Assembly: GCF_030160115.1 (NCBI RefSeq)
Contig: NZ_BSNS01000022.1
Span: forward strand, 1-64,000
From: Devosia nitrariae
GTDB lineage: Bacteria > Pseudomonadota > Alphaproteobacteria > Rhizobiales > Devosiaceae
Reading direction: 5' to 3'
Length of the DNA stretch: 64,000 nucleotides
Part shown: positions 1 through 8,960 of the stretch, piece by piece
How the letters are laid out: the number at the start of each line of letters is the position of its first letter
How positions within the stretch are numbered: position 1 is the stretch's first letter
Program-made: the position numbers and the translations under genes
The notes under the pieces: model-generated
Told to the model about the DNA's origin: nothing
The model's input: only the letters and a program-made list of their open reading frames with translations
Databases searched by the model: none

Positions 1-634
1 CTTGCCCCGTCCGGCTCTGTGCACCCTTGGCAAGGCGCATCTGTCGTTTGGTGCGCAGATGCGCCGTCAGTTCCTTCTTGAGCACCCCTCGCGACTGGAT
101 GAACAGGCTGCGATAGATCGCTTCATGAGATATCCGCATGCTTGGATCGCCTGGGTACTCTCGCCTCAGCCAGCCCGCTATCTGCTCCGGCGACCATTGC
201 AGCGCCAGCTTTTGCGCCACCCGCCACCGTAGCCGTTCAGAGCATGCCAGGCGACACTGCTTGGGTCGAAGCGATCGCTGCCAAGCCTGCTTGTCGGCTC
301 GGGTTGCGCGATACGTTTGTACACCGCCATTGCGCGAGATCTCGCGACTTATCGTTGATGGCGATCGCCCCAGACTTCGTGCAATAGCGCGGATGGCAAG
401 ACCCGCCGCAATCCCGCGAGAGATCTCTTCGCGCTCCCCCAGCTCGAGCGCCGAGGCCGCTCTACGCCTTGCTGACGGTGCAATCCCGCCGTGCAGGGAT
501 ACGATCCGCTGAACGCCGGTCTTGTTCCGGCGCTCCAGTGCCCGCGAGATCGACGAAATGCTCTGGCCTTGCTTCCATCGCTCCCAAAGCTCGGCCTTCT
601 GTTCCGACGTAAACCAAACCCGTGACGTCACCAT
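1..634 (-). CDS. IS30-family transposase, N-terminal part (cut by window edge)
   Basis: The reverse strand is open from an ATG at 634 to the window edge, so the 3' part lies outside. The translation starts MVTSRVWFTSEQKAELWERW. It has a first helix-turn-helix (about residues 8-40), then a second one with LGRSPSTISREISRN, the DNA-binding signature of IS30 transposases. WSPEQIAGWLRREYP and ISHEAIYRSLF follow, also typical of the family before the DDE core. The DDE core is not visible, so activity cannot be judged. It borders a defence-rich stretch, which fits a mobile accessory region. Confidence 0.9.
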   Translation of the reverse strand, partial: MVTSRVWFTSEQKAELWERWKQGQSISSISRALERRNKTGVQRIVSLHGGIAPSARRRAASALELGEREEISRGIAAGLAIRAIARSLGRSPSTISREISRNGGVQTYRATRADKQAWQRSLRPKQCRLACSERLRWRVAQKLALQWSPEQIAGWLRREYPGDPSMRISHEAIYRSLFIQSRGVLKKELTAHLRTKRQMRLAKGAQSRTGQ

Positions 635-1045
635 GCGACACCTCCCCATCCTCTCAGATTAGAGGTGTTGCGATGACCGGTTGAACTCACCGCCCCATTC
701 CGGTCATTCCGACCGATTCGGCGAATTCTTGAAAGTTGACGGTCCGCTCAGGTCGCCACGACGTGCATGATGGGGGGAACGCGGACGGGCAGCTTTTGGT
801 TAGGTGCCAGCAGAAGCGGTCAATCATCTAAAGCAAGCTGCCTTCAGCACCGCGACCTACATCTCGTTCGTCTGGCGAATGGTTGCGCGCCCTGCAACGG
901 ACGTGCTTCTTCGGACTGACAGGAAGACCTCATCATGGTTCCAGCAATCGGCGCCCGTAGCGTCCCTGAACCATTATCACTTTAGACGAGCCTGCCGTAT
1001 CCTTGTCCTCCCGACAGCTTCCCAGCCGACGACATGGTAGCAAGG
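635..1045. other. Non-coding stretch beside the IS30 element
   Basis: No convincing gene is visible. The first 60 bases probably contain the outer end of the IS30 element (AT-containing AGATTAGAGGTGTTGCGATG at 656-675), but the second end is outside the window so the inverted repeat cannot be confirmed. The rest has stop codons in all frames and looks like decayed sequence between the insertion and the end of the helicase gene. Confidence 0.4.
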
Positions 1046-2956
1046 CTACAGATCGACAAACGACCATCCCCTTTGGTCCGTAAGCGCTGCCCTCTCCTGC
1101 TGAGAGATGCGATCGCGGTGCATCGCTATGCAGACCAATTGCCGCGCCCTGGTGGTCGCCACATACATCTTTTTCATAAAGGAAGCCCGGATGGATGCGT
1201 GGGTGGTAGCATGGGCTGGGTCGAACGCCGGTCGCTCCAACGCCGGATTGATCAAGAAGGGTAGCATTTCCTTCACGTCAAAGAGAGTCCCGAACTTGGT
1301 TTCGAGGACGAGGGTGGCGTCATGCGTTTCTCCTTTGACGCCGTGGATAGTGGAAACCTCCATCTGGATGCCTCCCGGGCTCAGATACACGTTGCCGGGC
1401 AACACTGCCTCATCCAGCAATCCCGGCGCGTGGTCCGCATAGGCCAGATATTCGGCTATGGCGGCATTGCCGATGTCGACATCGCAAATGTCGCATAGCA
1501 CCGGCGTAATGTCTGCCCATTCGGCCGCCGTGAGCGCGGGGCGAAGCATCAGATCGGCCATCAGTGCGCTGATGAGCGGCGTCTTCTCCGAAACATTAAA
1601 GTACCGCCTTAAGTTCGAGCGCGTGATTGGCACTGCGCCTCCAGATCGTCCAATGACCGTCTTGCCGCCCAGGCGCAGAAGCTCGACCAGCCCCTGCCTC
1701 AGATGCTGGTAGTGAGTGTGAACCGGCCCTTCTTTCAATACTACCGCACGCCGAACGCATTCGCAGAAAGTATCGGCAGTCCTCCCCTTGTTGGCTTGGT
1801 ACCGGTCGAATGCCTGCCAGTAAGATTGTATGCTGAGTACTCCGCCCTCGGCACGCCCACCGATTGCTTTCACGACCCTGCGCTCGGCTTCTGGAAGACC
1901 GGCGACTATGGCGCCGAACTGATCCAGTACAGATCCGATCGTGTCGTTGCCATAGAGAATGAATGTACAGGAGGGGGCATTCGCGGCAGTAGGGCGAGAG
2001 CCCGTCAAAGCAATCCGTCGTGTGCTGAGCCCGCAGAATTTGTCAGCAATGGTCGCGGTAAACCGACCGCTGTCCGGGATGGGGGCGAGGTCTATCGCCG
2101 CGTTGAATGTTTCGTTTGGCGGCTCGCCCGCCATGCCGTCGAAAATCGCCTGATCGGGATCGCCAATCTTCTGCAGTGTGCACTCTGCAGCATCGCCAAA
2201 CAGATGATTGATCAACTCGTCCTGGAATCTCAGCGTATCCTGCATCTCGTCGATCAGTACGAGCGGGAAGCGATGTCGCAGGGCATCGATGACAGATGGA
2301 TTGGCTGAGATCAGCTCGCTTGCGAGCGCGTACATCTCGGAGAAGAAAAAATAGCCATTCTCCAGAGCCTGATTTTTTACGACGATCATGTTCTGATAGG
2401 AGGCGGTATGGGTGCCTGGCGCTCCCGGCACGTCGACGGATAGCTGGTCTTGAGCCCAATTTAGGCGCAATCCGGAAGTGTTGGCGTTCTTGTTGTGCAG
2501 ATATGTGCGCGTGCCGGGGGTCAGGTGGCGATGCATGTAGGCCGCCGTAGTGAAGTCATCGATCTGACGGATCGGGTATCCTTTGGAGCGGCAGGCCGGC
2601 AGCGCGAGAAAGGTTTGTACGAAATCCTGGATCGTCCCGATGAAGTGCGGGTAGCTGATCAGCGATCTCGCCGCAGCGTCTGTGCCGACACGTTTTAGAA
2701 TCTCGTCCTTTGCCACATTCGTATGGGTCAAGACGCATAATCCGCGATGGTGCCAGCGCCATTTGCGGGCAAGGAGGACCAGCTTCAAGCCGATGAGCGT
2801 CGTCTTGCCGGCACCTGGGCAGGCATGGACATGGTGGTGCTCCCGAATGGCCGCGCGTCTTGCCTCGTCAAGAGTCAGCGCTTCGTCCATCGACGCGGCA
2901 TTGACCTCCTCAAGCAGCGCGTCAATGTCTGCATCATCTATGGCAGTTAGCGGCAT
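1046..2956 (-). CDS. gajB: UvrD/Rep-type helicase, GajB-like component of a Gabija-type module
   Basis: A superfamily 1A helicase of about 636 residues with ordered motifs: I (ACPGAGKTT, about residue 45), Ia (LTHTNVAKDEI), II (VLIDEMQDT, about 237), III (KIGDPDQAIF), V (STIHGVKGETHD) and VI (YVATTRARQL). It directly follows the OLD-family gene upstream. A GTG at 2968 abuts that gene's TAG, but the ATG at 2956 has AGGTGGG at good spacing and is preferred. In Gabija the helicase-like GajB works with the GajA nuclease in anti-phage defence. This protein is longer than the roughly 500-residue founding GajB. Helicase assignment is firm; the Gabija role comes from the pairing. Confidence 0.86.
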   Translation of the reverse strand: MPLTAIDDADIDALLEEVNAASMDEALTLDEARRAAIREHHHVHACPGAGKTTLIGLKLVLLARKWRWHHRGLCVLTHTNVAKDEILKRVGTDAAARSLISYPHFIGTIQDFVQTFLALPACRSKGYPIRQIDDFTTAAYMHRHLTPGTRTYLHNKNANTSGLRLNWAQDQLSVDVPGAPGTHTASYQNMIVVKNQALENGYFFFSEMYALASELISANPSVIDALRHRFPLVLIDEMQDTLRFQDELINHLFGDAAECTLQKIGDPDQAIFDGMAGEPPNETFNAAIDLAPIPDSGRFTATIADKFCGLSTRRIALTGSRPTAANAPSCTFILYGNDTIGSVLDQFGAIVAGLPEAERRVVKAIGGRAEGGVLSIQSYWQAFDRYQANKGRTADTFCECVRRAVVLKEGPVHTHYQHLRQGLVELLRLGGKTVIGRSGGAVPITRSNLRRYFNVSEKTPLISALMADLMLRPALTAAEWADITPVLCDICDVDIGNAAIAEYLAYADHAPGLLDEAVLPGNVYLSPGGIQMEVSTIHGVKGETHDATLVLETKFGTLFDVKEMLPFLINPALERPAFDPAHATTHASIRASFMKKMYVATTRARQLVCIAMHRDRISQQERAALTDQRGWSFVDL

Positions 2957-2968
2957 CAGCAGGCCCAC

Positions 2969-4915
2969 CTATGCCGCTGCCGCAGGAGCTTCATGCCCCG
3001 TCACATAATCTATGGCCCGCACGATATATACTGGCAGCGCTGCCCGAAATACGGCTCTCCGTTCTGCGGTTTGCGCCTGATCAGCTTGTCGTCTCGCGTC
3101 GGCTTGCTCGGGCATTTCATTCTCGGGAGCAGGCGTTATGATCGGGCCGAACTCTTCCATCAGCACGCTTGAGAGCGCGTAGGCCAGTTTTGTCTTCGCA
3201 CCGGATTGCGTCGCGATATCCTTGTAGATGGCAACCGCCCGCAGTTCCGGGTCAGCCGGCAGCTCGTCATAGCCCTCGAGTGTACCTTTCAGCGCCTGAT
3301 ATACCTCCGCCGCCAGCCCGGCCCGCAATAGCGCATACTCGAACGTCCAATGGTCCGATACTTCGACCCGCACATTCTGCCCGGAAAGTGACTTGCGGCT
3401 TTCGACCCAATTCAATCGGCCTTGAGCATTATCGGCGTAGTGGCTTTCCCAATATTGTTGGTTGCCGAGCTTTGTTTGCAAAAAGCCGTAAATGTTGCCT
3501 TCCGAGATGCGAGCGGGTTCGGGCCACAGATCGAGATCGCGCAGGCAAACCACGCGCGTGCCAAGCCATGCGGCGCTATTCGCAGGATCGTCCATTCCCG
3601 CCCTTTGGAAGATACGAGCGAAGGGCGCAAAAGCGATGCTGCCGACGTTGACGACAGATACGCCGAAATCCTCGAATGGCGTCCCGAGAAGGTCAGCAAA
3701 TGTCGAAAGGAGGATGTTCTCACCATCGCCCTCGACGATCATGACGCCCTTGGCGAAGAAGAGGTTGGATTTTGTTACATCCAAAAATTTCTCCAGGTGC
3801 ACATAGTTCTGCGCATCCAGCCGTGTTTCATCTTTGCGCAGGGAAAAAGCCTTGCCCTCCGCCATGATGATTACGTTTTCAAGCGGCGCTTTCGACGCCA
3901 GGTTCGGGCTGTGGGTTGTAAGGATGCTCTGCAACGAGGAATTCTGGCCGCCAAAACCCTCTCTGAGTGCCCGCAGAAATTTCATTTGAAGCTGCGGATG
4001 GAGATGCGCCTCCGGCTCCTCGATCAGCAGAAGCGGAAAATCATGCTGTTCCTGCTCAAGAAGCAGGAGCTCCGCCGCCATGAACAGCAGATTGCTGTAT
4101 CCGAGGCCTTGGTAGCGCTCCTGTGAATCGATGAGCAGCTGCAAGCGTTCGAGAATTGCGCGGAACATCTGTTTGCGCTCGGTCGCATCGAGTTGTTCGA
4201 GATCGGTTCCGCCCATGATGCTGATCAGCGGGCTTAAGGGTTTCGTGCGAAAATCCAACCTGCGAAGCTGCTCTTCAATGCGTTCGCGGGTTGCGCTCAC
4301 TCCATCATTCTCGATGATCGCCGCGTTGGCCGCCACGATCGTCGTCAGCAGATTTTCGATGACGGCAGCTTCTCCGAACCTGTCGGAGGAGCCGAGAATC
4401 TGCGCCAGTCGCGATCCGCGACCGCCCATCAGTTCGGCATCAGCATCGCGCAAGGGGCGGAGGTAGGTGGTCGCGAGAAAATCTCTGGCCTCACGTTCCA
4501 CCGATGGGCCTTCTGCATTCGCGCCGGACCGCAGTTCAGTCCGGATCTGCCGAGCACCGCGTATGAGATGTGTTGTCTGTTCCGCCTGATAGTTGAGATA
4601 GAGGACCGAGCGGCGGTCTTCGGTACCTGGGATCGTTTCGTGCGTCAGATGCTCAACAAACGCTGCCGCCTGCCGAGCGGTAATATCCTCGAACTTCAAC
4701 TGGATGGAGAACGACGTGGCCCCGCGGCTGAAATCGCGGTCCTGAATCCGTATCCACTCGCCGGAGTTCACGGAAAGTGCATAGCGCACGGCATCAACAA
4801 GTGCCGACTTTCCGCTGTTATTCTCGCCGACTATCAAGTTGATGCTAGGATTCAAACGCACTCTGAAGTCCGTCAGGACGCGAAAATTCTTTATTGATAC
4901 GTCCGAAAGATACAT
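2969..4915 (-). CDS. gajA: OLD-family ATPase with TOPRIM nuclease, GajA-like component of a Gabija-type module
   Basis: About 648 residues. The N-terminal SMC/RecF-like ATPase has Walker A GENNSGKSALV (about residue 30) and Walker B LLLIEEPEAHLHPQ (about 295). The C-terminal half has TOPRIM features: VMIVEGDGE (about 393) as the catalytic Glu motif and CLRDLDLWP (about 460) as the DxD motif. This order is that of class 2 OLD nucleases, which pair with UvrD-like helicases, as here. I chose the ATG at 4915 (MYLSDVSIKNFRV) because GAGGGGG lies 8 bases upstream; an in-frame start at 4960 has no good ribosome site and adds a weakly structured tail. It is first in a tightly linked two-gene unit. 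Confidence 0.86.
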   Translation of the reverse strand: MYLSDVSIKNFRVLTDFRVRLNPSINLIVGENNSGKSALVDAVRYALSVNSGEWIRIQDRDFSRGATSFSIQLKFEDITARQAAAFVEHLTHETIPGTEDRRSVLYLNYQAEQTTHLIRGARQIRTELRSGANAEGPSVEREARDFLATTYLRPLRDADAELMGGRGSRLAQILGSSDRFGEAAVIENLLTTIVAANAAIIENDGVSATRERIEEQLRRLDFRTKPLSPLISIMGGTDLEQLDATERKQMFRAILERLQLLIDSQERYQGLGYSNLLFMAAELLLLEQEQHDFPLLLIEEPEAHLHPQLQMKFLRALREGFGGQNSSLQSILTTHSPNLASKAPLENVIIMAEGKAFSLRKDETRLDAQNYVHLEKFLDVTKSNLFFAKGVMIVEGDGENILLSTFADLLGTPFEDFGVSVVNVGSIAFAPFARIFQRAGMDDPANSAAWLGTRVVCLRDLDLWPEPARISEGNIYGFLQTKLGNQQYWESHYADNAQGRLNWVESRKSLSGQNVRVEVSDHWTFEYALLRAGLAAEVYQALKGTLEGYDELPADPELRAVAIYKDIATQSGAKTKLAYALSSVLMEEFGPIITPAPENEMPEQADARRQADQAQTAERRAVFRAALPVYIVRAIDYVTGHEAPAAAA

Positions 4916-5258
4916 CCCCGATTCCCCCTCGCTGATAGTAGTTCGAGAGGGTTGGACCATACAACATTAGGTTTTGGGCGACGGCCGAAGCACTACGAAC
5001 GCAGGGGTCGTGAGCCCGATCGGCACCGCCAGCAGCGGATGTTCAGACCCGGCCGCAAAGCGGACTTTGCAGCTCCTACCGTCTAGGGACTGCTGCGAGG
5101 CGCCAAGATACGCTTGCGCGGTGCGAGGCAAAGCCACGCCGAGCTTGGCGGTAGATTGTTCACCGCCTCTCGCACTGGTCGAAGGCTTGACCGCAAGTGT
5201 CTAGATTTTCTCAGTCCCAACAAGGAGCAGCGCACGAAATCTCTGCCGTCACACTGGG
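4916..5258. other. Spacer upstream of the Gabija-type module
   Basis: A 343-base stretch that should hold the promoter of the reverse-strand OLD/helicase pair. I see no convincing gene, tRNA, hairpin terminator or clear promoter box. The small open frames here have poor codon use and no ribosome sites. Confidence 0.4.
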
Positions 5259-5705
5259 GTGATGATGAGCATGTTCGAGGACTGGAGGGGCAGATTCACG
5301 CAGCCGCCCTTGCCGGAGTTTCGGGCGAAGGTCGGCCGCAATGTCGTCCGGCAGATCACGCGCCCGCGTCTTCCTCAACGATATGCCGGTCACGACCTCG
5401 TCAAGACCGAACTGAAGCCGCCCTACCACCACCTCTATATCCGCCACAAAGGCTCGAAGCGCCTTAAGACGGATCTGCCTGTGCTCACGGCCGGCCTGGC
5501 ACGTGACGCAGCCATCCCGAGACATCTTCAAGAAGAAGGCTCGGAAACGGGTGTCGAGTTCGAGGTCGTCCTCGTATAGCCGGGCGCCAACGCCGATAGC
5601 GTGACCGATCCCATCCTTCAGTTGCTGGCGACTACGGAGCTCTTCTTGAAGAAGAACACGGACGCCAGATTCCGCGTCGTCCTCAACGCGGCCGGGGCCG
5701 ATTAA
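5259..5705 (+). pseudogene. Unrecognised small gene interrupted by an in-frame TAG
   Basis: The frame starts at GTG-ATG-ATG-AGC-ATG (5259-5273) and reads MFEDWRGRFTQPPLPEFRAK onward for about 106 codons to TAG at 5577-5579. The same frame then continues without another stop to TAA at 5703-5705, ending FLKKNTDARFRVVLNAAGAD. Both halves have the G/C-rich third positions of real genes here, so this looks like one gene of about 148 codons broken by a nonsense change, or two very small genes. I do not recognise the family. A reverse-strand frame of 227 codons overlaps it, but its start region is poor and I treat it as a shadow. Confidence 0.45.
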
Positions 5706-5938
5706 TGTAGTCATGTGGCTTCGATCCGGCCCTAAATACGGAGAACGATACTTCTGCTCCGAAGCGGAGGCGCGCGCCGCTGGACGGCGAAGGTTCCGGA
5801 ATCTGATCCAGTCGCAACCACTGGCACGTCGATCCACACGCAACGGCTGTGGATAACTCCAGCAAGGCGGCCCAGCGCATTGCAGCGGGCACACGGTTGC
5901 GGTGCAACTCGTTGAGTGCGGGAGGACGAAGCAGCGAT

Positions 5939-6793
5939 ATGTTGATCTACGGGGGCAATGGCGGGGCGCGTGAGCGGGAATACCTGTTCATCGACGGTGG
6001 CTGCCTGCGCAGCGCCGTCCGAACCATGTCCAAGGAGGTCTTCGAAGACGAGAATGCCTACCAGCCATTGGTCCAGGGTCTCGTCGGAAGCTTCGACAAG
6101 GTGTTCTACTACGATGCGGTGTCGGGCCGGAACCATGGTGAAGGCCAGGAGGACTACGCTGCCCGTGTCGAACCTGAGCACGAGCGTTTTGCGCAGGTAC
6201 AGGCGCTCGACCGGGTCCACGTCGCTCTTGGTCACATCGTGGGCAACGATCGGCGGCAGAAGGGCGTGGACGTCCGGCTCGCCGTCGACATGATGACCCA
6301 TGCCTTCCGGGGGAAGATATCTCGCGCAACGCTGTTCGCTGGAGACGCTGACTTCGTGCCCTTGCTGCGCGCGCTCGTGAGCGAGGGACTGCATGTCACC
6401 CTTTGGCATCCGCCCCAAGCCAACAAGGAACTCAAGGGTGCTGCCGATACCACTCGGGCTTTCGATATGCGAAGCGACAGCCAGTGCCTCACCCTGGATG
6501 GTCGTCATCCGGCCTTTCCCGGAGGGAATTCCGGCAGCGGTTCGATCGACCTGCTCCGCCACGGGACAGAGGAGATCGTCGGGATCTCCGGTCAGCGATA
6601 CATCGGGACGTGGGACGAGGAATTGCTGACCATCTTCCTGGTCGAGCCTGCGGGGCGGTCAACGAACTTCCATGCCTTCCCGGCTCCCGGATCAACGCTG
6701 CGGCAAGCCCTGATGGCGTTCCAGGCTGTCCACGGGTGGGACGTAGCGGCAACAGGTGAGCAATGGGTCAAGGCCGTGCCCCGCCGACGTTGA
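5939..6793 (+). CDS. NYN-domain (PIN-like) putative ribonuclease
   Basis: A protein of about 284 residues with the NYN/LabA-like nuclease pattern: YLFIDGGCLR near the N-terminus, KGVDVRLAVDMM about residue 109 and LFAGDADFVPLLRAL about residue 130, the last giving the conserved Asp pair of the metal-binding site. The C-terminal third is not recognised. NYN proteins are predicted RNases. The ATG at 5939 is preferred over an upstream frame opening at 5849 because GGAGG lies at 5921-5925 (a little far) and the domain starts right after it. It converges on the radical SAM gene with a 36-base gap and lies in a defence-rich stretch. Confidence 0.75.
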   Translation: MLIYGGNGGAREREYLFIDGGCLRSAVRTMSKEVFEDENAYQPLVQGLVGSFDKVFYYDAVSGRNHGEGQEDYAARVEPEHERFAQVQALDRVHVALGHIVGNDRRQKGVDVRLAVDMMTHAFRGKISRATLFAGDADFVPLLRALVSEGLHVTLWHPPQANKELKGAADTTRAFDMRSDSQCLTLDGRHPAFPGGNSGSGSIDLLRHGTEEIVGISGQRYIGTWDEELLTIFLVEPAGRSTNFHAFPAPGSTLRQALMAFQAVHGWDVAATGEQWVKAVPRRR

Positions 6794-6829
6794 TACGGAT
6801 GCTGGCTGCATCGCCAGCGACGGCAACTC

Positions 6830-8224
6830 TCAGACGACAGGTGCTGGGTCGACGGCAAACGGCAGTCTTTCACCTGCCGATTCGGTCACGTCGCGATCGA
6901 AATCCGCCCGGTTGTAGTCCCGCGGGTAGTAGGAGAAGCTCTTCAGGGTGAAATAGGCATCCATGCTCATGAAGCGCCTCGACACCTGGAGGCTCGCGAG
7001 TTCGGCTGCCTCCGCGTCGAACTCGTCGCTGAGATGCATGCGCGTGATTCCGGTCTCGATCGCGCTGGTAGCATCGACCGGACGAGCACCCGCACGCGAC
7101 CACTCGTCCAGCAGGATATCGGCAGTGGCAGGCGGGCCATAGGCGATGACCGGACCGACAGAGACCCCGGCGATGCAGGACGCGTGGGCATCCAGCCATT
7201 GCGTGGTCTCCGCCAGCGTATTTTGGGTCTCGCCTGCGTAGAGCAGCACATTGACCTTGGCCATCACGCCGTTGTCGCGGCAGGCCTGAAGCAGCGCGGA
7301 CGCCTTGGTGAGGTAGCGCTCGGGATTGTTCGCCTTCTTCATCGCCAAGATCTGGGTGGGCGACGCAGTTTCCAAGCCCAGATCAAGTACCTTGAGACCG
7401 GCACGTGCCAAATGGGCAATTGACTCGGGCAGCAGCGCGTCGACGCGACTCTCAGTTCGCCACCCGATATCGAGGCCTAGCTCTTGAACCGCTGCCGCCA
7501 GCCGCGCGCTCCAACGCGGATTGGGCACGAACATCGATGCCTGCATGTACGGATGAATGTCCGATCCGCCGTACTGATCCCGCACCAGGGCCATCGAGCG
7601 TGCGATCTCCTCGGGCTCCCTCAGCTTTTCCAAGGGGATGTCGCGCTCTTCGCAGAACTTGCATCCCATGCCGCAGCCCCTCGATGCTTCAATGCTCGGT
7701 TGGAAGCGCAGGTGATCGGCCACCAGCAGGTGGTTGAGGGTAAACGCCGGAGTCGGGGCCGCGAGACGACGCAGGTCCGGGTCAGTTGTCAGGAGGCTCC
7801 TGATGACGGGTTCGCCCAACCCGGGCACGAGCACGTGTGCCTCGGGCAGCTTGGTCCGCAGCCAGGCCACGTCGGGACCGACCACCCATCGGCCGCCAAC
7901 GACGAGGCGTGCACCCGGGTCCGTTGCCTTCACGAGACGACAGAAGGCTTGTGCCCAGGGCAGCGAGTAGAAGCTCGGGATGGAGAGCATCACAGGGTGC
8001 CGAGTCGGGAAGGCTCCCATAGAGGCCAATCGTTCCAGAAGGATTTCGGGCGTTTCGTGGTCGCCGTGGATCAGAAGTGTGTTCCGCCCGCCTAGGTCCA
8101 GCATGGTGGCCAGGGACAAGGCGCCATAGTTGAGATAGAGCTGGCGACGGGCCAACTGATGGTCGCGCTTCTTGGGAGCAAGCAAACCCGCCGAAACAAA
8201 TGGAATTACATCCGATCTTTCCAT
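6830..8224 (-). CDS. B12-binding-type radical SAM protein of unknown substrate
   Basis: About 464 residues. The N-terminal half resembles a cobalamin-binding Rossmann domain (ARLVVGGRWVVGPD, then a GLGEP segment) but I see no DxHxxG cobalamin-ligand motif. The radical SAM cluster motif is SRGCGMGCKFC (CxxxCxxC, about residues 183-190), followed by a TIM-barrel region with LDLGLETASP, a pattern typical of B12-radical SAM enzymes. Start ATG at 8224 has GGGAGGA 8 bases upstream; a longer frame to 8380 overlaps the divergent kinase gene and is unlikely. The substrate cannot be told. It is read divergently from tmk with only 49 bases between starts. Confidence 0.8.
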   Translation of the reverse strand: MERSDVIPFVSAGLLAPKKRDHQLARRQLYLNYGALSLATMLDLGGRNTLLIHGDHETPEILLERLASMGAFPTRHPVMLSIPSFYSLPWAQAFCRLVKATDPGARLVVGGRWVVGPDVAWLRTKLPEAHVLVPGLGEPVIRSLLTTDPDLRRLAAPTPAFTLNHLLVADHLRFQPSIEASRGCGMGCKFCEERDIPLEKLREPEEIARSMALVRDQYGGSDIHPYMQASMFVPNPRWSARLAAAVQELGLDIGWRTESRVDALLPESIAHLARAGLKVLDLGLETASPTQILAMKKANNPERYLTKASALLQACRDNGVMAKVNVLLYAGETQNTLAETTQWLDAHASCIAGVSVGPVIAYGPPATADILLDEWSRAGARPVDATSAIETGITRMHLSDEFDAEAAELASLQVSRRFMSMDAYFTLKSFSYYPRDYNRADFDRDVTESAGERLPFAVDPAPVV

Positions 8225-8273
8225 AGAAGATGTCCTCCCGTGCCGGCGTGGGGACGTCATATAGGAGCGGCTA

Positions 8274-8894
8274 TTGCCTTTTGTAAGTATCGAGGGGATC
8301 GATGGTAGCGGAAAAACCGAGCAGACCAGTATCCTGGCCGACCGGCTGGTTGCTGCCGGGAAAAGCGTGATCCGCACCAAGGAGCCAGATGGAGGTCACC
8401 TAGGGAGCGAGGTCAGGGCGATGATGGTCGTGCCGGATCGCACGCTCTCCCCCGTCGAGCAGATGCTTCTGGTGAGCGCCTCCCGATACGCGCACGTCAG
8501 GACGGTAATCCGCCCGGCACTGGCTGCGGGCGACTGGGTCGTCTCCGACCGATTTATCGATTCTACCTTCGCGTTCCAGGTCCACGGGCAAGAAGATCGT
8601 CTCGGAATGATGTTCGACGCGATCAGGGACGTGGTGGTGGGGGGCACGATGCCTGAACTCACCATCGTCCTCGATTTGCCTGCCGAGGCCGCCCTGGAAC
8701 GTCGCTCCAAGAGGCAGGACGACAAGGTCGACCCTACGGAAGTCTCCAGGAACTTCGGCGAAATCAGGCAAGGTCTCCTGGTAGCCGCCGCTCGCGCTCC
8801 CGACCGTTGCAAGGTCGTTGACGCCGACGCGCCTTTGGATGAGGTCGCCGATCGGGTGTGGCGGGAGGTTGCGACCGCGTTCCGGCTCGAATGA
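8274..8894 (+). CDS. tmk: Thymidylate kinase-like enzyme in an accessory cluster
   Basis: A dTMP kinase fold of 206 residues: P-loop GIDGSGKTEQ at residues 8-17, SDRFIDSTFAFQ (the DR-containing substrate motif) about residue 90, and a LID-like segment ERRSKRQDDKVDP about residue 142. The usual reaction is dTMP + ATP to dTDP. The start is TTG at 8274 with AGGAG six bases upstream; no better ATG exists before the P-loop. Most bacteria keep a housekeeping tmk beside holB, so this may be a second, specialised copy. It lies 66 bases before the STAND gene on the same strand and shares a short divergent promoter region with the radical SAM gene. Confidence 0.85.
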   Translation: MPFVSIEGIDGSGKTEQTSILADRLVAAGKSVIRTKEPDGGHLGSEVRAMMVVPDRTLSPVEQMLLVSASRYAHVRTVIRPALAAGDWVVSDRFIDSTFAFQVHGQEDRLGMMFDAIRDVVVGGTMPELTIVLDLPAEAALERRSKRQDDKVDPTEVSRNFGEIRQGLLVAAARAPDRCKVVDADAPLDEVADRVWREVATAFRLE

Positions 8895-8960
8895 CTTCGG
8901 CGCCGCCCTGACTTCCAGCTTCGACCGGACCCCGCCGCAGAGAGAAAGGCCCGTCCTATC

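Noticed and set aside
5211..5894. Minus-strand open frame of 227 codons
   Set aside because: Poor start region and less gene-like codon use than the plus-strand frame it overlaps.
6830..8224. Reading the radical SAM protein as a prokaryotic viperin
   Set aside because: The motif is CGMGCKFC with a B12-like N-terminal half; the viperin CxxxCNYxCxFC pattern is missing.
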